From Acidobacteriota bacterium (lineage in GTDB: Bacteria > Acidobacteriota > Terriglobia > Acidiferrales > UBA7541), in contig QHYJ01000110.1 of assembly GCA_003223255.1 (NCBI GenBank), positions 5,440 through 51,370 of the forward strand: DNA of 45,931 bases. Reading direction: 5' to 3'. The translations under genes and the position numbers were made by a program. The notes beneath the pieces were generated by a model, which did no database searches, had not been told where the DNA came from, and saw only the letters and a list, made by a program, of their open reading frames with translations. Shown here in pieces: positions 28,754 through 36,172 of the stretch; positions within the stretch are counted from its first letter, which is position 1, and every line of letters starts with the position of its first letter.

Positions 28754-29025
28754 TTCTCGATTTCCTCGCTCGACAACTCTTTCGAACGATAGACGCGGCC
28801 CCGCGGCCTGTCAACCTTCGACCCTCCTGGCGCCCATGGGGCGAAATGCAGAAATCGAGCATCGTACGAACCTCGCTCCCGCGAGGTTTCCGAGCGAACT
28901 CCGCGTGACTAACCGATTGGGAAACCTGCCCCGCAGGCCAGTTTTCCGTTGTGCTATCTGACCGCTACGCTAAGAAATTGGAGAGCTTGCTTTAGGCCAA
29001 ACGTTAGAACCCGAAAGGGGCCGAG
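28754..29025. other. Intergenic gap upstream of purD
   Basis: This is a 272-base gap between the divergent purD gene and the rhomboid remnant. It holds the purD upstream region (GAGGAAATC before the ATG on the - strand). It also has a small hairpin, CCTCGC-TCCC-GCGAGG, near 28869. No gene is recognised. Confidence 0.3.
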
Positions 29026-29991
29026 TTGCTCCTCATTCCCTTGAAACATGAAAACATGGTAGGCCGCCGCTGGCCGATGGTTACATTCACTTTGATTGGC
29101 CTGAACATCCTGCTATTTCTTGCCACGCATTGGACTATCGAGAGACAGGCGCCAGAATTCGCCGAGGTCCGCCTCCATTTGCTCCTGCTTGCCGCCGAGC
29201 ATCCCGAATTGAAAATGCCCGACGAGGCGCAACAATTCGTGGCGGACTTTCAAAAAGCCCCATCCGGAAGCTTGGAAGCAGGCGGCTTCTCCGTACCGTC
29301 AACTTGTTGACGCTGCCGATGCGCGTTACCGCATGACGGATGGCACCGAGAAACTGCAAGCGGAGATGGATGAGCTCGCCCAGAGCTTTCACGATCTTCG
29401 CGAACAGTCCCTGTGTCCTTGTTGTACAACTACGGGTTCGTTCCGGCGCACAAGAGAGCCACCGCCTATTTGACCTCCATGTTCATGCACACGGGCTGGA
29501 TCCACCTGATTGGGAACATGTGGTTTCTGTGGCTGGCGGGTTTCATCCTGGAGGAGAACTGGGGCTGCGTCATTTACGCAAGAACGAAGTGGCCAAACAC
29601 CATGAAATGTCGATCAGGCTTTGCCAGATCCATTTGAAAGCGCAGGACACCGAAGCGGCCTGGCAGGATTATCAGGAGTACCTGAACACGGGCGGGAATC
29701 GCATGCCGGTTGCCACCTGGCTGGAACTTTGCAGGATCGCCGAAGGGCAACAGAATTTTGAACGCGCCGTGGCGGAATATGCGAACCTTGCGGAAGTCTA
29801 TCCGAACGAGCGCCAGTCGATCTTGCAGCTTCTATCGGCGGGCTGGCTCTCCCTGAAGAAACTCAACAGGTCTTCCGAATGCGCATCGCTATTACAAAGC
29901 GGCTGCAGCCTCCCCGGTGCCGCACCTCGACTGGCAGTCCAACATTGAAGCGGGGATTCGGGAGGCCGAGAAGACTCTCGGAACGGGCTAG
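29026..29991 (+). pseudogene. Rhomboid intramembrane protease with TPR-like tail, degraded
   Basis: Pieces of one gene are spread over different frames. 29026-29260 encodes the usual start (MLLIPLKHENM..RRWPMVTF, then the first membrane helix). About 29260-29420 in another frame reads PEAWKQAASPYRQLVDAADA onward. From about 29419, a third stretch reads LYNYGFVPAHKRATAYLTSM and HLIGNMWFLWLAGFILEENWG. Then the core carrying the catalytic GxSG serine and histidine is absent, and from about 29575 the TPR-like tail follows, frameshifting once more near 29875 to end at TAG 29989-29991. At least three frameshifts and one internal deletion make it inactive. Confidence 0.8.
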
Positions 29992-30086
29992 TGCGCCTGC
30001 GGGCAAGCCGTAAGGCGCGATTCCCCATTAGGCAGGTTTGAGTAAACCAGTTCGGAATTGCAAAAGGGACTTGCGCGGCCAGGCCG

Positions 30087-30128
30087 TTAATATTACTATT
30101 AATATATAATACCATTAAATACTTATTT
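30087..30128. other. 42-base AT tract
   Basis: Of 42 bases, 38 are A or T and none is G, in otherwise high-GC DNA. It contains overlapping TTAATATTA/TATTAATATATAATA near-palindromes. It lies just past the bactofilin stop and could be a DNA-unwinding element, a promoter-like region or a relic. No perfect DnaA box is next to it. Confidence 0.6.
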
Positions 30129-30545
30129 GGCGCCGCCGGCGGCGCGAATGGGTATGGTGACCGAAGCGGAAGCGGCGTCCGAGGACGCCAGCATGTGGCA
30201 ACGCCCATCAAAAATCCCGCCGGGATCGATTACCATGCACGGAGAGTGAACTTCTCCGGTGACCACGCCCTTGGCTTCAATCTCCACGCGGCCCTTGGCA
30301 AAAATTACACCGTCGAAGCGCCCGGAAATCACCACACGATTGCCTTCAATTTGCCCCTCGACTTTCGCGCCGTCCCCCAGAATCACGGTCTGTTCCGAAA
30401 TGATGTTGCCTTTCACATTTCCATCGATACGGAACGTTCCGCTGACCGTAAGCGTTCCTTCGAGGGTTACGCCCTGATCGATGAATCCTGTCCACTCTTC
30501 GTTCGATGCGCCATTTTGTGACGGTGCGGGCCACTTCCAGGCCAT
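30123..30545 (-). CDS. Bactofilin (polymer-forming cytoskeletal protein)
   Basis: The product is 140 residues. The central ~100 residues form the bactofilin (DUF583) beta-helix: FIDQGVTLEGTLTVSGTFRI, then DGNVKGNIISEQTVILGDGA, KVEGQIEGNRVVISGRFDGVI and KGVVTGEVHSPCMVIDPGG. The tails are short and Ala/Ser/Pro-rich. Bactofilins assemble without nucleotides into filaments. In myxobacteria, bactofilins scaffold the ParABS segregation machinery, and here the gene follows parB on the same strand after 179 bases. ATG 30545 is preceded by GGGGAG (complement of 30552-30557). Confidence 0.93.
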   Translation of the reverse strand: MAWKWPAPSQNGASNEEWTGFIDQGVTLEGTLTVSGTFRIDGNVKGNIISEQTVILGDGAKVEGQIEGNRVVISGRFDGVIFAKGRVEIEAKGVVTGEVHSPCMVIDPGGIFDGRCHMLASSDAASASVTIPIRAAGGAK

Positions 30546-30724
30546 AGTGAGCTCCCCTAAAATTTTCCGACACTTCTACTTTCAATGGGGCCCGAAAACA
30601 AGTCAACGCGGCAAAAGAACGGGTGTTGTCGAACGATTAAGACTGCACGAACGGACAGTGTTGCGCAGGCAATCTTTCGAGCGATTTCCTTATACTACAG
30701 CAGAACCAACCTTAGCAGATTGCT

Positions 30725-31657
30725 TTACTTCATCAAGCGATCGTACAGCCCCATCAACTGGGCGTCATCGTAAAACTCGAGCACCAACTGCCCGGGGCGC
30801 ACTTTCGTCTTCAAGCGCAAAATGATTCGCGTTCCGAGATGCCGCTGCAACTCTTCGAGCGCCGAGCGCATGTTGGGATCCAGTTGCGGCGGCGAGGGAG
30901 GCTGAAGTTGTTTCCCTTGCGCGCGTCGCGCGGCCAGCTTTTCAATTTGGCGAACGGTCAAGGCGCCGCGGGCAGCGCGATGCGCATAGCGCAGGCGCAA
31001 CAACTGCTCGGGCACCGCCAGTAGCGCGCGCCCATGCCCAGCGGAGAGCTTCCCTTCTTCAATCCACTCTTGAACCTTGGGATCCAACTTCAGCAGCCGG
31101 ATGGCGTTGGCCACCGTTGCCCGGTCTTTGCCGGTGCGCTCGGCAACGGCATCCTGGGTCAAGTGAAATTCGTCCATCAGCCGCTCGAAGGCGCGGGCGG
31201 CTTCCATGGGATTCAAATCTTCGCGTTGTATGTTTTCGACCAGCGTCATTTCCAGTGCGAGCTCGTCCGGCACTTGCTTGACGATGGAGGACACTTTCGT
31301 TAGGCCAGCGCGCTGTGCCGCACGCCAGCGGCGCTCGCCAGCAATGAGTTGAAACTTGTTGCCAATGGGGCGAACGACCAAGGGCTGAATGATGCCGCTT
31401 GTCTTGATGGAGCGGGCCAATTCGTCGAGAGCTTGTTCGTGGAATTTCGTGCGCGGCTGATACGGGCTGGGCTCAATCAGGTCAATGTCGATTTCCTGTG
31501 GACCGCCCTGCACAGGCTGCCGCGCAGGCATCGCTGCGGCAGCGCTTCCGGGGGCCGTTGTTTGCGGCTGCGGCGGAGCGGGCGCTGACTCGGACTTCTT
31601 GCCTTCAAGCTCCCGAATGAGCGCTCCGAGCCCCCGTCCCAGTGCGTTTGTCGCCAT
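30725..31657 (-). CDS. parB: Chromosome-partitioning protein ParB
   Basis: ParB binds parS sites, slides as a CTP-dependent clamp and activates ParA. The product is 310 residues. The canonical N-terminus LGRGLGALI, the CTP-binding GERRWR motif (107-112), ENIQRE(D)LNP near 140, the helix-turn-helix (LTQDAVAERTGKDRATVANAIRLL) and a C-terminal dimerisation domain are all present. Its start lies inside parA, overlapping it by 53 bases, and is preceded by an exceptionally complete Shine-Dalgarno sequence. Four perfect or near-perfect parS sites lie upstream of parA. Confidence 0.97.
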   Translation of the reverse strand: MATNALGRGLGALIRELEGKKSESAPAPPQPQTTAPGSAAAAMPARQPVQGGPQEIDIDLIEPSPYQPRTKFHEQALDELARSIKTSGIIQPLVVRPIGNKFQLIAGERRWRAAQRAGLTKVSSIVKQVPDELALEMTLVENIQREDLNPMEAARAFERLMDEFHLTQDAVAERTGKDRATVANAIRLLKLDPKVQEWIEEGKLSAGHGRALLAVPEQLLRLRYAHRAARGALTVRQIEKLAARRAQGKQLQPPSPPQLDPNMRSALEELQRHLGTRIILRLKTKVRPGQLVLEFYDDAQLMGLYDRLMK

Positions 31658-32411
31658 TGGCGATCACCTCCTTGGCAAGATGCGTGTAGCCCTCTGCCCC
31701 TTTACTGTTCATGTCATAAAGAATAATCGGTTTGCCGAAACTGGGCGCCTCTGCCAGACGAACGTTGCGCGGAATCATGCTCTTGAAAATCTGATTGCCA
31801 AAGAACGTGCGCAGATCGTTGGCAACCTGGCGAGAAAGCGTTGTCCTTTCGTCGTACATGGTGAGGAGAATCCCTTCGATCTCCAAGTTAGGATTCAACG
31901 TGCGCCGGATGCGCATGAGCGTATCTAGCAGTTCCGATACGCCTTCGAGCGCCAGGTATTCGCATTGGATGGGGACAAGCACCGAGCCGGCGGCAACCAG
32001 AGCATTCAACGTCAGCAGGTCCAAAGCAGGAGGGCAATCCAAGATAATGAAATTGTATCTGCCTTCCAAGACCTTGAGCGCTGCGCGCAACCGGTACTCC
32101 CGGTCCTCGGCAGAAACCAGCTCCACCGCGGCACCGGCCAGGTTCTTATCCGCAGGGATAACATCTAGGCCTTCAACCTGCGACTTCTGAATGACGCGGT
32201 CGAAGGGCTCGTTGAGAATCAGCGCGTGGAAAAGCGTGCGGCGCGAAGGGTCCTTGGCGAACCCAATGGCTGCCGTAGTGTTCGCCTGGGAATCGCAGTC
32301 GACAAGCAGCGTAGGCTGTTTGGCAGTGGCGAGGCACGCGGAGAGATTTACTGCTGTGGTTGTTTTCCCCACGCCCCCTTTTTGGTTAGCAATCGCGATG
32401 ATGCGCGCCAC
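31605..32411 (-). CDS. parA: Chromosome-partitioning ATPase ParA (Soj)
   Basis: ParA is the ATP-dependent DNA-binding switch that moves ParB-parS complexes. The product is 268 residues of the small, chromosomal type without an N-terminal HTH. The deviant Walker A KGGVGKTT (11-18), LLVDCDSQANTT (Walker A' region) and IILDCPPALDLLT (Walker B) are intact. The start is GTG 32411 with GGGGGA a few bases upstream. The 3' end overlaps parB by 53 bases. The first parS site lies 53 bases upstream of the GTG, so ParB may regulate its own operon. Confidence 0.97.
   Translation of the reverse strand: MARIIAIANQKGGVGKTTTAVNLSACLATAKQPTLLVDCDSQANTTAAIGFAKDPSRRTLFHALILNEPFDRVIQKSQVEGLDVIPADKNLAGAAVELVSAEDREYRLRAALKVLEGRYNFIILDCPPALDLLTLNALVAAGSVLVPIQCEYLALEGVSELLDTLMRIRRTLNPNLEIEGILLTMYDERTTLSRQVANDLRTFFGNQIFKSMIPRNVRLAEAPSFGKPIILYDMNSKGAEGYTHLAKEVIANGDKRTGTGARSAHSGA
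31662..31673 (-). promoter_or_regulatory. Full-length Shine-Dalgarno for parB inside parA
   Basis: On the - strand this reads AAGGAGGTGATC, the exact complement of the 16S rRNA 3' tail over twelve bases. It lies four bases before the parB ATG (31657) and codes for KEVI in ParA. It fixes the parB start and suggests strong, independent initiation. Confidence 0.85.
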
Positions 32412-32463
32412 GCAAATCCCCCAGACAGCGAAAATCTAGCAGAGGATGGTTTTCGATGCAAGT

Positions 32464-32479
32464 TGTTTCACGTGGAACA
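32464..32479. promoter_or_regulatory. parS centromere site 1
   Basis: TGTTTCACGTGGAACA: the left half matches the Bacillus-type parS (TGTTTCAC), the right half the TGGAACA variant. It lies 53 bases before the parA start. Confidence 0.88.
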
Positions 32480-32540
32480 ATCGGGCGGCGGTGGGAATCG
32501 GGAGGGCAAACACCGGCTCGAGGCCATTAAGATTCGGTTT

Positions 32541-32556
32541 TGTTCCACGTGGAACA
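32541..32556. promoter_or_regulatory. parS centromere site 2
   Basis: TGTTCCACGTGGAACA, a perfect 16-base palindrome of the parS type. Confidence 0.92.
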
Positions 32557-32732
32557 CTTGTAGGCAAGCCGGCGCGAGAATTACGACAGGACGCAGGACG
32601 CGCCCGGAGGCGCGAGTCTTCCGTCGTGGGATCGATCGAAGTGCTCGATGGGGAACATGGTCCTGCGTCAGCTCAGTTCCAATTATCGAAATGTTTAGTC
32701 CTGTGAGGACGAATGTGAGTGGGACGGCTAGA

Positions 32733-32760
32733 CCAGAGTGTTCCACGTGGAACACTCTGG
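32733..32760. promoter_or_regulatory. parS centromere site 3, extended palindrome
   Basis: The core TGTTCCACGTGGAACA at 32739-32754 is flanked by CCAGAG and CTCTGG, giving a perfect 28-base palindrome, the longest of the four. Confidence 0.92.
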
Positions 32761-32940
32761 TTCGATTTTGAGGTTCGCATTTCATGCAGCGTTCTTCCTC
32801 GAAGTGGATTCTACTGGATGCGCACCTCGGACCAAGCACACCTGAGGGGGGGGCCATCGGATGGCCTATATTCCACAGGGAAGATTCTGCGAGGGATTAG
32901 CCGGGAGTAGGTATGCCATGGATCGAAGTTATGCGGCGAG

Positions 32941-32972
32941 CACGCCAGGATTCCTCGGTCGCCTCGGAAGGA
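32941..32972 (-). repeat. Dispersed repeat, divergent copy
   Basis: On the - strand it reads TCCTTCCGAGGCGACCGAG followed by GAATCCTGGCGTG, a diverged copy of the GTCATTCCGAGCG family, inside the parS region. Confidence 0.55.
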
Positions 32973-32995
32973 CCGCTCGTTCTTCGCACCGGACT

Positions 32996-33011
32996 TGTTT
33001 CGCGTGGAGCA
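32996..33011. promoter_or_regulatory. Degenerate parS-like site
   Basis: TGTTTCGCGTGGAGCA has three mismatches to the perfect sites around it, and so may be a weak or decayed site. Confidence 0.4.
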
Positions 33012-33163
33012 CTAGATGTCAAAGACCTCACCGGCCTGAGCCGCGCGGATTCTTTGAACTTTCGGCACGGAAGCCGTGCCCTAACGAAAGCCAGAGTCCT
33101 CCTACAGAAGGCCCTTAGGGCCCTCACGGTAAGATAGGCTGTTCCATCTGGACGCGGTGTGGA

Positions 33164-33179
33164 TGTTCCACGTGGAACA
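33164..33179. promoter_or_regulatory. parS centromere site 4
   Basis: TGTTCCACGTGGAACA with an A on the left and a T on the right, giving an 18-base palindrome. It lies 71 bases past the rsmG stop. A partial TGTTCCATCTGGAC lies just to its left near 33139. Confidence 0.92.
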
Positions 33180-33249
33180 TTCTAGAGCGCGATTGAGGAA
33201 TCTCGGGGCGGCTCTTTGAAGGAGTGCGAAAGGGGACGAGGTGACAGGG

Positions 33250-33894
33250 CTAAGGCTTCTTGGAGCCAACGAGGAGAAGCCGACGGAGGGAGTTGGGCAC
33301 GGGGATGGGCTCACGCCAATCCCAGTCGAGATTGCTCTGGATTTCCGGGAGAGCGTTGGCGCCAATCCATAGCACCACTTCTTTGGCCGCGAGGCGGTCG
33401 GAGCGCGCCCAGTCGAGGAGCTTGGCGTATTCGCCCACGGCGCGGGCGCACACGAAGTCCTGGGGGGCTAGCTCCTCGCCAAGCTCTTCATAGCGCCGGA
33501 CAACCACTTTGGCGTCTCTAAGCCCCAGGTCGCGAATGACTTCCGCCAGGAAAGTCGCCTTCTTCAGATTGGATTCGATCAGGAAAACTTGTAGCCCCGG
33601 GCGGAGAATTTTCAGCGGCAAGCCCGGAAATCCGGCACCAGTACCCGCGTCGGCGAGCCGACCACTCTCGATGGGCACGGAAATGCCTGCAAACATGCTC
33701 TCGCAGAAGTGCCGATAGAGGATTTCCAGGGGATCGCGAATCGCGGTCAGGTTGACCTTGTCGTTCCAAGCCAGCAAAATCTTGATATATCGTTGAATCT
33801 GAAGGGCTTGGTCGTCATACGCAGGAAGTTTGAATTCCTCAAGAGCGCGACGGATGACCGCAAGGGAAAGGATCGCTGGACTGCCTGTTGTCAT
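33250..33894 (-). CDS. rsmG: 16S rRNA (guanine-N7)-methyltransferase RsmG (GidB)
   Basis: RsmG methylates G527 of 16S rRNA using S-adenosylmethionine. The product is 214 residues, matching the family. The motif pattern YIKILLAWNDKVNLTAIRDP, the SAM-binding LADAGTGAGFPGLPLKI, FLIESNLKKATFL and FVCARAVGEYAKLL is diagnostic. It stands immediately upstream of the parS-parA-parB region, the order seen in many bacteria near the origin, though mnmG and mnmE are not in this window. The start ATG 33894 fits the usual N-terminus. Confidence 0.95.
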   Translation of the reverse strand: MTTGSPAILSLAVIRRALEEFKLPAYDDQALQIQRYIKILLAWNDKVNLTAIRDPLEILYRHFCESMFAGISVPIESGRLADAGTGAGFPGLPLKILRPGLQVFLIESNLKKATFLAEVIRDLGLRDAKVVVRRYEELGEELAPQDFVCARAVGEYAKLLDWARSDRLAAKEVVLWIGANALPEIQSNLDWDWREPIPVPNSLRRLLLVGSKKP

Positions 33895-34026
33895 AGTAGT
33901 TACTGTTAATCGCCTTTAGAACTACATCCTGTCCCGATGCCAATGGCCTGTAACGTCGGCGGGGAGCGCCAAGGCGCGCCCGCACAATAACTTGGGAAAG
34001 CTTGGAGACCCGCCCGCGAACTAGGA

Positions 34027-34740
34027 CTAGGGAAACTTGACCAGGAGCCCTGTATTGCGCTGCAGATAGCGCTTCCCGGCCACCCCGGCCACCACATCGA
34101 CGGCGCTATGCCAGAAAATTGCAGGAACCAGACTATTGTACGTCAACCGGCTCACCCCCAGCAGCAACCCCACGACGAAGGTCATCATAATGCCACCCCT
34201 GCCCTGGTAGCTGTGGGCCAGGCCAAACAGCAGCGAAGAAACAAGGACCACCAGCCAGGCGGATAGTCCCGCCTGGGCAAGGGCGGCCATGGCAAAGCCG
34301 CGGTAAAGAAATTCTTCGCAAAGGCCGGCGGTAATGGCGAGGGCGGAATAGGGGAGCAGTTCGAATACGGACTGCGGGAGGATGCGTTCGGCGATGGCTT
34401 GCAGCGGCCCGCGCGACTCGACGGGGATGTGCCCGAGGCGCCGCAGGTTGAGCCACTCGAGGCCGCCGATGACCACCGCCCCAACGAGCCCGGCAAGAAT
34501 GAGCCTGGTTTGATTGCGGAAGACTAAGCCCAATTGCAGAGCCGAATAGCCGTGCACCCAAACGCGCCAGCCTACGACGGCAACTGCCAGCCATTGGAAA
34601 ACGATGGTCGAGGCGTAAAGCACCAGCCGCTCCATCGAGCTGACGTGCGGCATGGCCAGCAACTTTTTCATGCGCGCGCGCCCGCGCCACGGCAGGAGCA
34701 CCCCCAGCGCAATGAGAATCAGCCAGAAGTCCCAAGGCAT
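34027..34740 (-). CDS. CPBP-family intramembrane metalloprotease
   Basis: The product is 237 residues with about six to seven hydrophobic helices, so it is an integral membrane protein. It carries the CPBP (CAAX protease/bacteriocin-processing, 'Abi') signature: EEFLYRG, then FGLAHSYQGRGG and HSAVDV, which supply the glutamate and histidine metal ligands. Bacterial members may process peptides or prenylated proteins, and the substrate is unknown. ATG 34740 gives a start with the first membrane helix. No obvious operon partner; rsmG lies downstream after 132 bases on the same strand. Confidence 0.88.
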   Translation of the reverse strand: MPWDFWLILIALGVLLPWRGRARMKKLLAMPHVSSMERLVLYASTIVFQWLAVAVVGWRVWVHGYSALQLGLVFRNQTRLILAGLVGAVVIGGLEWLNLRRLGHIPVESRGPLQAIAERILPQSVFELLPYSALAITAGLCEEFLYRGFAMAALAQAGLSAWLVVLVSSLLFGLAHSYQGRGGIMMTFVVGLLLGVSRLTYNSLVPAIFWHSAVDVVAGVAGKRYLQRNTGLLVKFP

Positions 34741-35020
34741 CCGCAGATAAGAACATTTTCACGCTGGTCGGCGCAAGTCGGCAAACGTCAAGCGGATCGT
34801 GACCATCGCTTAGTTGATCCTGTAAGGACGGTCCGGGGAAGCCACGTATGGCGACACAAGTTCTGTGGCCCACGACGTAAGCCCAACGCAATTGTGTTCT
34901 GCGCCGAAGTCTTGCATTATCTCACCGACGCATTCCGCCGAATGGCTCAAATGTGAATCGAGTGCAAGCAAGAACGTCTCGACCTCGCTATAATTGAGGC
35001 GCGATACAGCGAGGTGCGGC
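34741..35020. other. Divergent region upstream of selD
   Basis: This 280-base gap separates the divergent CPBP and selD genes. It holds the selD promoter -10 (TATAAT, 34989-34994, preceded by CGC). I see no gene; a short - strand frame overlapping it runs antisense to the selD 5' end. Confidence 0.4.
34989..34994 (+). promoter_or_regulatory. Candidate -10 box of selD
   Basis: TATAAT, a perfect -10 sequence, in the context CGCTATAAT, the same CGCTA(T/C)AAT form seen before the ABM gene at 13517. No good -35 is seen. Transcription would begin near 35001, giving a short leader with GAGGTG (35011-35016) in front of TTG 35021. Confidence 0.5.
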
Positions 35021-36100
35021 TTGAGCCAGACCGTGAAACTGACGGCCATGGTCAAGGCAGCGGGTTGAGCGGCGAAGCTGAGTCCCAGTTTGCTGGACTC
35101 CGTCTTGCGCGGCTTGCCGCGAGCCTCTGATCCCAACGTGCTCGTAGGCTTCGAAACCAACGACGACGCCGGGGTGTACCAACTCGGGCCGGAAATGGCC
35201 TTGGTGCAGACGGTCGATTTCTTCACGCCCATCGTGGATGATCCGCAAACATTCGGGCAAATTGCCGCAGCCAATTCGCTGAGCGACATTTACGCTATGG
35301 GCGGCAAGCCGATTTCGGCGCTGTCCATCGTGGGTTTTCCGGAAAAAGGGGATGCGGAGATTCTCAAGCGGATACTGCGCGGCGGGCATTCGAAAATGGC
35401 GGAAGCGAAGTGCAGCGTCATTGGAGGGCACTCGATTCGCAACGACGACATTCAATTTGGCTATGCGGTCACCGGACTGATCCATCCGCAGCGCGTTTGG
35501 AGAAATGTTGGCGCGCACACCGGCGATGTCCTGCTGCTGACCAAGGCGCTCGGGACGGGCGTGCTCTCGACGGCGCTGAAGAAAGATGCAGCCGCGCCGG
35601 CGGATCTGGGGGCGGCCATTGCTTCGATGTCGGAACTGAACCGCGCGGCGTCCGAAGCGCTGCTCGAATTGCAGGAAGAAGCGGGAGCGGCGCACGCGAT
35701 CCATGCGGTCACCGATGTCACGGGATTCGGTTTGCTAGGGCACGCGCGCGAAATGGCGCTCGGAGATCGTGAGCGAGGAATCGAGGCGGTGTCGCTGCAA
35801 CTCGACCACACGGCGATCCGTTATTTGCCGGGCGCGGAGAAGGCCGCGCGCGAGGGGTTTCTGCCCGGCGGGCTGAAAAATAACCGCGAATTTCTGGGCC
35901 CTTGCGTGGGATTCAGGGAGACGGTTCCGCATGAGTTTCGCGACCTGCTCCATGATCCACAGACATCGGGCGGCTTGTTGATCGCCGTCGCCCCGGAATT
36001 CGGCAATGAGGCGCTGGCGGTCCTCGACAAGCACGACGTCGCTGCCCGCCGCATTGGCGTGGCCATTCCGAAAGGCAAGCCGCTGCTCTCCGTGCAATGA
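35021..36100 (+). CDS. selD: Selenide, water dikinase SelD, itself a selenoprotein (in-frame TGA = Sec)
   Basis: SelD makes selenophosphate from selenide and ATP, the selenium donor for selenocysteine. The body is diagnostic: GFETNDDAGVYQLG, VQTVDFFTPIVDDP, AAANSLSDIYAMGGKPISAL and TSGGLLIAV. The frame continues upstream of the first sense-only start (35090) through one TGA at 35066-35068, reading MVKAAGUAAKLSPS. This aligns with the GAGCGCK active-site loop of E. coli SelD, the UGA replacing Cys17 and the catalytic Lys kept three residues later. From TTG 35021 (GAGGTG five bases before) Sec is residue 16 of 359; GTG 35033 and ATG 35048 are alternatives. A SECIS-like hairpin follows the TGA. 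The body is certain and the Sec reading strongly supported. Confidence 0.9.
35080..35100 (+). promoter_or_regulatory. Bacterial SECIS-like hairpin in selD
   Basis: GAGTCC (35080-35085) pairs perfectly with GGACTC (35095-35100). Inside, A87-T94 and G88-C93 can also pair, leaving a small loop (TTTG) and one bulged C. A G sits at the loop entrance, and the loop begins about 20 bases after the TGA, within the 16-37 base range expected for bacterial SECIS elements. Confidence 0.65.
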
Positions 36101-36150
36101 GTTCTGGCAACATCGAACTTCGGCAGAGCTTAAGCAGGCAGGCAGGGAAG

Positions 36151-36170
36151 AAAAGCTGCCGCATTCCAAG
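36151..36170 (-). repeat. Half copy of the GCGGCAGC repeat
   Basis: On the - strand it reads CTTGGAATGCGGCAGCTTTT, related to the hairpin repeat at 19481-19512. It lies in the short gap between selD and the next gene. Confidence 0.45.
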
Positions 36171-36172
36171 AA

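Larger units (their letters stand above)
32412..33249. other. rsmG-parA intergenic region carrying the parS cluster
   Basis: This 838-base gap holds four parS sites and one degenerate site, plus a dispersed repeat copy at 32941-32972. Open frames on both strands have no ribosome-binding site or recognisable protein and are not called. The parA upstream control region lies at its left end. Confidence 0.8.
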
